The position numbers were made by a program, and so were the translations under genes. From the NCBI GenBank assembly GCA_015231815.1, contig JADGAW010000158.1:1-5541 (forward strand): DNA of 5,541 nucleotides. Reading direction: 5' to 3'. Positions 1 through 5,541 of the stretch are shown here, in pieces. The notes below the pieces were generated by a model, which worked only from the letters and a program-made list of their open reading frames with translations, searched no databases and was not told where the DNA came from. This stretch comes from Nitrospinota bacterium (GTDB lineage: Bacteria > Nitrospinota_A > JADGAW01). The stretch's first letter is position 1, and each line of letters begins with the position of its first letter.

Positions 1-1
1 T

Positions 2-814
2 GGTGTTGGATATAAAGATATTGAAGGAGAAAGAAACCTTTTTTTACGGGTTTTAAATCTTTCTGGAGAATGTCCTCGTTCCCATGCAATAGGAGATGTT
101 ATTGAAATTCCTTTAAGCTCGTTTCCTCTATCCCCAGTTGATTTCAGCAGTTGTTTTCCCTACTTATTTCAAGAAACGACCCCTTTTTCAATAAAAACCT
201 TTGAAGATGAGGAGATTGCTTTAATCAGTAGAGAAAAGGAGTCTAAAGAATATATTCGACCTTGTTTGCAGGAAGATGATACTTCAAAGATACATATTTC
301 TGTTGATTCCATAACGTTTCCCTGTCGTTATCATCAGAAAGAAGCTTCTTTTACTGAGAAGGATATGACTCTTGATAGTTTGTGCCTCAATGCTCTTTAT
401 TCCTGTTACCCAACAGCCTTAGCACTTTTATATGGTAAAAATGAGGCGACAAAGGTGGTGAGGTGTCCTGATCAGAAGGGTGAGGTAGTCCTTAAAATAG
501 AGGTAGTTTTTAAAAAACCAGTCTTAGTATATAAAGCGATTACAAAAGTAAATTATTTAATGAACTTTCTTTCTCATCCAATAGACATCATTGATAAAGA
601 AATAACCATAACAGTTATGGAGCGTCGTGGTGATTGCCCAAAAGGTCATAATGTTGGAGATGTATTTACTCTCAATCTATATAATTCTGAAAAGCTCTGT
701 CCAGCTTCTTTTTTTACCATTTTTCCCTTTTATTACGATATTAAAAATGAATCTGGAAAAGGGTGTAAAGTGCCATGTCCAGATTGTGTTGGCACAAGAT
801 ATAATATTGTATAA
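2..814 (+). CDS. Triple TIGR04076-like repeat protein (5' partial)
   Basis: The frame is open from the first complete codon (base 2) to TAA at 812-814, giving 270 visible residues; the true start lies upstream. Three related segments can be seen. Segment 1 (residues about 12-70) has GECPRSHAIGD. Segment 2 (about 97-170) has a Cys-x2-His at residue 108, then LCLNALYSCYPTALALLYG and VVRCPDQKGEV. Segment 3 (about 200-270) has GDCPKGHNVGD, then LCPASFFTIFPF and VPCPDC. This order (CP..h..GD, then LC.-A-...-P, then CPD/CPDC near the end) is how I recall the uncharacterised TIGR04076 family, whose members are normally single domains of roughly 80-100 residues. The copies have diverged: segment 1 lacks the central Cys and the CPD, and segment 2 lacks GD. 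There is no signal peptide or membrane segment in the visible part. Function is unknown; the retained Cys/His residues would suit metal or cofactor binding, which is inference. An ATG/TTG start inside the window is unlikely because it would cut segment 1. Confidence 0.72.
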   Translation, partial: GVGYKDIEGERNLFLRVLNLSGECPRSHAIGDVIEIPLSSFPLSPVDFSSCFPYLFQETTPFSIKTFEDEEIALISREKESKEYIRPCLQEDDTSKIHISVDSITFPCRYHQKEASFTEKDMTLDSLCLNALYSCYPTALALLYGKNEATKVVRCPDQKGEVVLKIEVVFKKPVLVYKAITKVNYLMNFLSHPIDIIDKEITITVMERRGDCPKGHNVGDVFTLNLYNSEKLCPASFFTIFPFYYDIKNESGKGCKVPCPDCVGTRYNIV

Positions 815-820
815 ATGCAA

Positions 821-873
821 CTTTTGACTCTCAACCTTTTCCCCTTAAAGAGTCATCAAAGCTTATTTTCTTT
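821..873 (+). terminator. Weak hairpin with T-rich tail after the repeat-protein gene
   Basis: Seven bases downstream of the TAA, TGACTCT (825-831) pairs perfectly with AGAGTCA (849-855) across a 17-base loop. Four more pairs (821-824 with 858-861) can extend the stem past a two-base bulge. A T-rich stretch (TTATTTTCTTTTT) follows. The position and form fit a rho-independent terminator, but the stem is A+T-rich and the T run is interrupted, so termination may be partial and the next gene could be reached by read-through. Confidence 0.35.
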
Positions 874-890
874 TTAAATAAATCGTTTCT

Positions 891-2322
891 ATGAAATTTT
901 CTTGGATTATCTATGGGAAGCTTTTGACGGAGCAACTTTCCATAATGACGTTAAACCCGATATTATCCAAAGCAGGTATTGATACCCACCTCATTTACTC
1001 AAGTAATTTAGATGAAATATATAAGGAGATAGGCAAAATATCTCCGGATATTGTTTCTTACTCCCTTATGTTTGGTACTCATAAGCAGTATCTCCAATTA
1101 TTTGATGGAGTTAAAAGAAAGTTTCCCCACATTAAGCAGATTTGCGGTGGTCCTTTTACCACCTTTTATCCCGAAATTATTGAAACAACATCTCTTGATG
1201 CAATCTCTCTTGGAGAAAGTGATACAACAATTGTTACTTTATCAGAGGCACTTATGAGCGACACAATTAAAGAATGTGAAGGGTTTTGGGTAAAGGATGT
1301 CCATAATAAAATTATTAAAGGCAATCTTCCTCATTTACTTGAGGATTTGGATTCATTGCCTTTTCCAGATCGGGAAATTCTTTACCAAAAAGATCCTTAT
1401 TTAAAGACTCAGGAGTTTAAGTCTTTTATGTCCGGTAGAGGTTGTCCATATCCCTGTACCTACTGTTTTAATCACAAGTTTAATGAAATGTATAAAGGGA
1501 AGGGGAAAATTATTCGTAGAAAATCAGCTGACTATTTTGTTGAGGAGGTTTTAGAAACTAAAAAGAAGTATGGTTGCCAATTTGCTATTTTTTGAGGATG
1601 ATATTTTTATTATTGATAAGGTCTGGCTCGAGGAATTCGCAGAAAAATTCAGGAAACAAGTCAATATCCCCTTTATCTGCTATGGTCGAGCGAACATAAT
1701 TGATGAAGAAAGTGTGAAGCTTTTAAAGAAAGCAGGTTGTGTGATTTTAAGAATGGCAATTGAAGCAGGAAACGATGAAATAAGAAATACATTATTAAAA
1801 AGAAAAATGAGTAGGGAAATGATATTAAAGGCTTCCGAACAATTACATGAAAATGGAATTAAGCTTTCTGTTTCCAATATGATAGGACTTCCCACGGAAA
1901 CCATTGAGAGTGTAAAAGAGACATTACAGCTTAATATCGACTGTAAGGCTGATAATCCTACAGCACAATATTTTATGCCTTACCCAAAGATGGAATTGAC
2001 TAGAATTGCAATTGAAAAAGGTTACTTTGATGAAACACACTTTGATGATATTCATAAAAACACCTGGAAATTCACTCCCCTGCACTTTGAAAATAAAACA
2101 CAGGTTTATTTTAAGAAAATTCAAAAACTTTTTACTCTTTTTGTTTTATTTCCTCATTTAAGGCGTTTTGAAAAGCTCTTTTTTCTTTTACCAACCTTCA
2201 TTCTATATATAATATCTGTTGTTGTAAGGATTTGGGTTACAAAAAATTACTTACCAAAAACCAATGTTTCTATAGCTCAACGTCTGAGGTTTCTTATTCG
2301 TTTTATACAATATTATGGATAG
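891..2322 (+). pseudogene. B12-binding-type radical SAM protein, frame broken at a T6 run
   Basis: ATG 891 is the only plausible start because an in-frame TAA sits at 879-881. The first part (891-1595) encodes a cobalamin-binding-like Rossmann domain (residues about 1-125, with GGPFTTFYPE near 86-95) and the radical SAM cluster motif C185-P-Y-P-C189-T-Y-C192. It then meets TGA at 1593-1595. The +1 frame continues immediately with FEDDIF..., AIEAGND, NMIGLP and MPYPK, and runs to TAG at 2320-2322. Removing one T from 1588-1593 joins the parts into a 476-residue protein reading AIFEDDIF, which matches IHFFDDIF without a gap in the 477-residue paralogue at 2658. The C-terminus is hydrophobic (about nt 2120-2250), suggesting membrane association. 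No Shine-Dalgarno is visible before 891. The family performs SAM-radical chemistry, often methylations or rearrangements; the substrate is unknown. The ATG at 1570 is unlikely to be a real start because it would lack the [4Fe-4S] cysteines. The break may be a mutation, a sequencing error or recoding. Confidence 0.82.
1588..1595 (+). other. Frameshift point: T6 run running into TGA
   Basis: The codons read ATT TTT TGA in the upstream frame, while GAG GAT GAT ATT begins at 1594 in the downstream frame. Moving from one to the other needs a net +1 shift, or equivalently the loss of one T. TTT followed by TGA lets a Phe-tRNA re-pair one base downstream, the same geometry as the CTT TGA site of prfB. 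I see no G-rich Shine-Dalgarno-like stimulator just upstream, as prfB has, so a simple one-base insertion or a homopolymer error is at least as likely. Confidence 0.8.
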
Positions 2323-2455
2323 CAATTTAAACCATGCTCTTTAGTAAATTCTCGGACAACAGTAAATTTTCATGATGCTCTCCATGAGAGATACTCAGTC
2401 TGTTGGAGGTCTTAATATAAAAGGTCTGAAAATAGTGATAGAAATCATCTTTTAG

Positions 2456-2491
2456 CCCTCTCCCTTGATGGGAGAGGGTTGGGTGAGGGTG
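2456..2491. repeat. REP-like palindromic element
   Basis: CCCTCTCCC (2456-2464) and GGGAGAGGG (2470-2478) form a perfect 9-bp stem with a TTGAT loop, followed by TT and the direct G-rich tail GGGTGAGGGTG (2481-2491). The G+C content contrasts sharply with the surrounding AT-rich DNA. Its form matches the dispersed CCCTCTCCC/GGGTGAGGG extragenic palindromes found in many bacterial genomes. There is no T run on either side, so it is a poor intrinsic terminator. Possible roles, all inferred, are mRNA 3'-end stabilisation or a mobile REP unit. Confidence 0.65.
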
Positions 2492-2566
2492 AAGCAAGAA
2501 ATAAAGGAAAAAAGCATTTCTATCTCTATTTTTCGGAAAAGAAGGTGTTTCTTTTGTGAAGAATAT

Positions 2567-2575
2567 TGATATGAT
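2567..2575 (+). promoter_or_regulatory. Possible extended -10 promoter for the 2658 operon
   Basis: TGATATGAT fits the extended -10 pattern TGnTATAAT with one mismatch. It lies in AT-rich DNA and would start transcripts near 2582, leaving a leader of about 75 bases before ATG 2658. No good -35 hexamer lies 16-18 bases upstream. This is a candidate only, supported by its place at the head of a coupled gene group. Confidence 0.28.
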
Positions 2576-2657
2576 ACTAAGCCTTTTTAAACAAGTACTC
2601 TTTATTACCAAAGTTTTATAACACTGTTATTTAAAGCCAAATTGAAATGAACCCACT

Positions 2658-4091
2658 ATGAAAGTAATGTTTGTCATAAATATTTCTGACCTTGGATTTG
2701 AGGAACCTTTAGGGGTGCTTTACCTCTCTTCTGCCTGTAAAAGTCGAGGGCATGAAGTATTTATGGTTGAAAACTCACTGGAATCAGTACTACAGGAGGT
2801 GGAGGAAAAAAAGCCTGATATATTAGCGTACTCTGTGCTGAGTGCTAACTTCCCATATCTTTTTGAAACACACTGTGAAGTAAGAAAACATCTCAATATT
2901 CGGTCAGTTTTTGGAGGTCCACACGCAACATTTTTTCCTGAGATTCTTGAAAAGCCTGAAATTGATTATGTTTTCAGGGGGGAATGTGAAAATGCTTTTC
3001 CTTTATTTCTTGATAAATTGAATAAAAATGAACCTGTCAAGGATGTACCGAATCTTGGGTATAAAGAAGAGGGGAAATGTTTTTATAACCCCTTGGAAAA
3101 CCTTGAAAACGAACTTGACATCATACGATTACCCGACCGTAGCCTTTTAGAAACTCATTTACAATTTTATAACGCAGATGTAAGGTCGGTCATTGCCAGT
3201 AGGGGGTGTCCGTATAAATGTAGTTACTGTTTTAATAATCAATATCAGGAAATGTACGATAAAAAAGGAAAAAAATATCGTATCAGGTCGGTTGATAATC
3301 TTATTGAGGAATGTGTTGAATTAAAAGAAAAATATAAAACCAAAATGATTCATTTCTTTGATGATATTTTTCCACCACAAAAAGAATGGTTAAAAGAGTT
3401 TGCTGAAAAATATAAAGAAAAGGTTGGACTTCCATATTTGACTAACACCAGTTTTAACGTTTGCACAGAAAACTATGTGAAAAAACTCAGTGAATCGGGA
3501 TGTAAATGTCTTCTTATTGGAGTTGAAACAGGTAATGAAAAATTACGGGAAGAAGTGCTTTATCGAAAGATGAACAATGATGATATGGTGGTAAAAGCAA
3601 AGATGATTAACAGGCTTGGAATTAAAATTTACACACAAAACCTCATCGGATTACCCCATGGTTCTTTGGAACATGATATTGAAACTCTGGAGCTGAATGT
3701 CAAGTTACGGGCAGATTATGCAGGGGTTTACCTTTGTCAACCTTACCCGAAAACGGCAATTGAGAAAATTGCAAAAGAAGCGGGTATATTAAAAGAAGAA
3801 GTAAGCTTTGGAAGATCTTTTTATCATAGTTGTAATTTAGTGCTTGAAGATCAGGAAAAAGTAGAAAAACTGAGGGTCATGTTTCCGGTTCTTGTTTGCA
3901 TACCATTTCTTGCACCTTATGTAAGGGTATTCTTAAAATTTCCTCTCTTTCCATTTATTGTCTTTGGAAAAATTCTCCATGGTTACAAAATTAAAACATG
4001 TATGCTTCGTTATAATATGGGGATACTTTCCTTTATAAGGCTTATTAGACTATTTTTTAAACGCTCCATTAACCAGATATCGAATTTATGA
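2658..4091 (+). CDS. B12-binding-type radical SAM protein (intact)
   Basis: A 477-residue protein. ATG 2658 is the first possible start, since in-frame TGA lies at 2643-2645; no clear Shine-Dalgarno is seen. Residues about 1-125 form a cobalamin-binding-like domain (PLGVLYLSSACKSRGHEV, KKPDILAYS, GGPHATFFPE near 86-95). The loop after the first strand has no DxHxxG, so any cobalamin would bind without the usual His ligand. The radical SAM domain carries C184-P-Y-K-C188-S-Y-C191, then HFFDDIF (232-238), GVETGN (288-293) and LIGLPHG (329-335). The tail (about 408-445) is hydrophobic, suggesting attachment to the inner membrane. Length is usual for class B radical SAM enzymes, a group containing C- and P-methylases and ring-forming enzymes such as BchE; the exact reaction is not recognisable. 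It is a paralogue of the broken gene at 891-2322. Its stop overlaps the next start (ATGA), so the two are probably translated together. Confidence 0.9.
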   Translation: MKVMFVINISDLGFEEPLGVLYLSSACKSRGHEVFMVENSLESVLQEVEEKKPDILAYSVLSANFPYLFETHCEVRKHLNIRSVFGGPHATFFPEILEKPEIDYVFRGECENAFPLFLDKLNKNEPVKDVPNLGYKEEGKCFYNPLENLENELDIIRLPDRSLLETHLQFYNADVRSVIASRGCPYKCSYCFNNQYQEMYDKKGKKYRIRSVDNLIEECVELKEKYKTKMIHFFDDIFPPQKEWLKEFAEKYKEKVGLPYLTNTSFNVCTENYVKKLSESGCKCLLIGVETGNEKLREEVLYRKMNNDDMVVKAKMINRLGIKIYTQNLIGLPHGSLEHDIETLELNVKLRADYAGVYLCQPYPKTAIEKIAKEAGILKEEVSFGRSFYHSCNLVLEDQEKVEKLRVMFPVLVCIPFLAPYVRVFLKFPLFPFIVFGKILHGYKIKTCMLRYNMGILSFIRLIRLFFKRSINQISNL

Positions 4092-5122
4092 TTTCCCAAC
4101 AGGCAAAATTTTTATCAAGAATAATAAAGGGAAACCTTTTAAATCAAAAGATTCCCGTTGTTGTAAGTCTAACTCTTACCAACAGGTGTAATTATGATTG
4201 TATTTATTGTTATGGAGATTACTTCAACCGTAAAGACAAAGATGTGCCCAAGGAAAAATGGTTGGGGCTTATAAAAGAACTCTCCCATTCCGGAACAACA
4301 ATGATACATCTTGGAGGTGGAGAACCCTTACTGTTAAAAGATATCGGAGATTATATTAATGCTGTCAAAGATGGGGGAATGATTTGTAGAATGAATTCAA
4401 ATGGAGCATTAGTGCCCGAACGAATTGAGCAATTAAAAAGGCTCGACTCTCTGTGTATTAGCTTGGATGGAAAAGAAGAAACAAATGACAAAAACAGGGG
4501 AAAGGGTACCTTTAAAGAAATTACTGAAGGAATTGCCTGTGCCAAAAATAATGGTATTCCTGTTCATGTGAGTGCTACTATTACCATGAATAATATTGGT
4601 GCTTTGGAAGAAATTATTGAACTGTCTAAAACGATTGGGTTTAATGTTGAATTTGGTCTTCCGTATGAAAGTACTTCCAAGACTGAGACTACGGAAACAA
4701 CGATTAACGATGAAATTATGAAAGATTTCATCCGAAAGGTTTTGGATTACAAAAAGATGGGGTATCCAATCTTTTATTCAGATAAAACCTATCAATATGC
4801 TCTCAATTGGCCCGTAAGTTATAAAGAAAAGCTATTGAAGGAATTGCCTTCAGGTTTTGAACATATTGAATGCTATATGGGGCGTTTTATGTGTTTTGTT
4901 GATGCAAATGGTCTTGTTTACCCCTGTGGTCAGCTCATTGATACTTTTCCTGCGTTGAATTTTGCAGAGGTTGGTTTTCAAAAGGCTTGGGATAATCTTG
5001 AAGAACATAAACCCTGTAAGACATGTTACTGTCCTTGTTTTACCGAATTTAATTCTGTTTTTGGACTTAAGGCAGAAACCTTGTGGAGTAATATTAAGAG
5101 GGAACTCAAGGGTTTCAAGTGA
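4088..5122 (+). CDS. Radical SAM protein with SPASM-like C-terminus
   Basis: A 344-residue protein. ATG 4088 overlaps the previous stop in ATGA and lacks its own Shine-Dalgarno, so translation probably depends on coupling. The cluster motif is C34-N-Y-D-C38-I-Y-C41, followed by LGGGEP (75-80), the SAM-binding signature, then MNSNG (102-106) and SLDG (125-128), all as in PqqE/MoaA-type proteins. The C-terminus fits the first half of a SPASM motif: C262, then G275 and C280 (C-x12-G-x4-C, in DANGLVYPCG). It ends in C310, C313, C315 and C317, a C-x2-C-x-C-x-C arrangement unlike the usual SPASM spacing, so one or two auxiliary iron-sulfur clusters are likely but not assured. SPASM proteins commonly modify peptides, but some act on sugars or lipids; no precursor peptide is visible nearby. 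The adjacent membrane protein favours an envelope-related substrate (inference). The stop overlaps the downstream GTG. Confidence 0.9.
   Translation: MISQQAKFLSRIIKGNLLNQKIPVVVSLTLTNRCNYDCIYCYGDYFNRKDKDVPKEKWLGLIKELSHSGTTMIHLGGGEPLLLKDIGDYINAVKDGGMICRMNSNGALVPERIEQLKRLDSLCISLDGKEETNDKNRGKGTFKEITEGIACAKNNGIPVHVSATITMNNIGALEEIIELSKTIGFNVEFGLPYESTSKTETTETTINDEIMKDFIRKVLDYKKMGYPIFYSDKTYQYALNWPVSYKEKLLKELPSGFEHIECYMGRFMCFVDANGLVYPCGQLIDTFPALNFAEVGFQKAWDNLEEHKPCKTCYCPCFTEFNSVFGLKAETLWSNIKRELKGFK
5108..5112 (+). promoter_or_regulatory. Ribosome binding site deciding the GTG 5119 start
   Basis: CAAGGG lies at 5107-5112, inside the 3' end of the preceding gene, with six bases before GTG 5119. It is the only convincing Shine-Dalgarno-like sequence ahead of a gene here. 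It favours GTG 5119, which overlaps the preceding stop as GTGA, over the in-frame ATGs at 5140 and 5143. Confidence 0.5.
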
Positions 5123-5541
5123 ACGCTTCAACGAATAATATGATGTCAGTAACTTTTAGAAACAGACTGATTGATTTCTTTATTTTTTATATAGCTCCTT
5201 TTTTTATCTTATCGAATATATTTATAATCCAGTATCTCTTTTTTGAGGCAGCTCTTTTATTTTTCCTTCTCATTATTCATTTTGTCAGCTTAAGAGTAAG
5301 CCGTGAGTTTCGATATGTGCCATTAATCCTTTTTATTTTTTTCTGTGCTTTAAACTCAAACTTAATTGACGGTACCTTCATGGTCACCCATGATACCTTC
5401 TCTCTCCAAATGCATTTTTCCTATACAATGGATAGTCTAAAACAGGGGAATTTGCCTTTTTGGAATAACTATTATCATATGGGTGAGCCATTTTATATTT
5501 ACCTCACTTCGCTTCTTTATCCCTTTTGGTATCCAATGCTC
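5119..5541 (+). CDS. YfhO/GT-C-like polytopic membrane protein (3' partial)
   Basis: Open from GTG 5119 to the window end, 141 residues visible with no stop; ATG 5140 and 5143 are alternative starts. After a short polar N-terminus come strongly hydrophobic spans at about residues 17-40, 42-57 and 67-83, then a loop with VTHDTFSLQMHFSYTMDSL, KQGNLPFWNNYYHMGEPFY and further hydrophobic residues. The pattern of an acidic residue (D92) after the first membrane spans, then a 'QG.LPfWn.y...GePf' segment, is typical of YfhO-type and related GT-C fold membrane proteins, which use lipid-linked sugar donors in the inner membrane to glycosylate lipids or cell-wall polymers. Full members are usually several hundred residues long, so most of the gene is missing here. 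The 4-base overlap with the upstream radical SAM gene indicates one operon. Family assignment rests on remembered motif patterns; specificity cannot be told. Confidence 0.72.
   Translation, partial: MNASTNNMMSVTFRNRLIDFFIFYIAPFFILSNIFIIQYLFFEAALLFFLLIIHFVSLRVSREFRYVPLILFIFFCALNSNLIDGTFMVTHDTFSLQMHFSYTMDSLKQGNLPFWNNYYHMGEPFYIYLTSLLYPFWYPML

Larger units (their letters stand above)
2323..2657. other. Intergenic gap of 335 bases, no gene seen
   Basis: This is the largest gap in the window. It separates the broken radical SAM gene from its intact paralogue. It contains a short hairpin CTCTC-CAT-GAGAG (2378-2390), a G-rich REP-like palindrome (2456-2491), a candidate extended -10 element (2567-2575) and a four-codon ATG...TGA that ends on the next gene's start codon (2647-2661). 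An open frame on the minus strand (2327-2611) reads through the palindrome, has no family resemblance and is best treated as spurious. No tRNA or known riboswitch structure is evident. Confidence 0.6.

Noticed and set aside
266..814. TTG 266 as the start of the first gene
   Set aside because: The same frame is open back to base 2 and upstream codons encode a recognisable GECPRSHAIGD repeat, so the gene starts before the window.
627..827. Overlapping + strand open frame inside the repeat-protein gene
   Set aside because: It lies in another frame over the best-conserved domain, and its translation has no family features.
824..852. TTGACT (824-829) as a -35 box for the gene at 891
   Set aside because: At 17 bases of spacing the -10 position reads AAAGAG, and the hexamer is already part of the terminator-like stem.
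1570..1620. ATG 1570 as the true start of an independent second protein
   Set aside because: It would begin inside the radical SAM domain without the CxxxCxxC cysteines, has no Shine-Dalgarno, and the preceding frame already encodes the matching N-terminal half.
2378..2390. CTCTC-CAT-GAGAG hairpin as a terminator for the broken gene
   Set aside because: The stem is only five pairs, the loop is three bases, and no T run follows.
2327..2611. Minus-strand open frame of 94 codons in the intergenic gap
   Set aside because: It crosses the REP-like palindrome and yields the HPHPTLSHQGRG-type peptide that such palindromes typically produce when translated. It has no domain, and its sequence looks non-coding.
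4088..5122. Assignment of the SPASM-like gene as pqqE or another peptide-maturation enzyme
   Set aside because: No precursor peptide or RRE-domain partner is present in the window, and the neighbours point to the membrane, so a specific gene name is not justified.
4850..5131. Minus-strand open frame opposite the SPASM-like gene
   Set aside because: It is antisense to a strongly motif-supported coding region and has no motif of its own.

Overview
AT-rich bacterial DNA carrying a same-strand cluster of radical SAM genes that leads into a polytopic membrane protein. All convincing genes lie on the + strand. There is no rRNA, tRNA, CRISPR array, transposase or phage gene to place the organism. 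The low G+C, the scarcity of Shine-Dalgarno motifs, the stacked cobalamin-type radical SAM genes and a G-rich REP-like palindrome would fit an uncultivated or anaerobic Gram-negative-type lineage, such as anammox planctomycetes, Omnitrophota-like or Nitrospirota/Desulfobacterota-like groups. That placement is a guess, and nothing here proves it.

Layout. Positions 2-814 hold the 3' part of a gene (its start is upstream of the window) encoding what looks like three tandem copies of the small Cys-containing TIGR04076-like domain. A 76-base gap follows with a weak terminator-like hairpin. Positions 891-2322 hold a B12-binding-type radical SAM protein whose frame is broken by one base at a T6 run (1588-1593). 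A gap of about 335 bases (2323-2657) contains a REP-like palindrome and a possible extended -10 promoter. Positions 2658-4091 hold an intact paralogue of the broken gene. It overlaps by 4 bases (ATGA) a PqqE/SPASM-type radical SAM gene at 4088-5122. That gene overlaps by 4 bases (GTGA) the start of a YfhO/GT-C-like multi-spanning membrane protein that runs off the window end at 5541.

How they may work together. The last three genes form a translationally coupled operon. Two related B12-type radical SAM enzymes with hydrophobic C-terminal tails, a third radical SAM enzyme with a Cys-rich C-terminus, and a glycosyltransferase-C-like membrane protein together suggest synthesis or modification of a membrane lipid, lipid-linked sugar or envelope polymer. 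The substrate cannot be read from the sequence. The most notable points are the triplicated TIGR04076-like protein, the clean one-base break in an otherwise well-preserved enzyme (mutation, assembly error or +1 recoding at TTT TGA), and the coupled radical SAM to membrane-protein operon.
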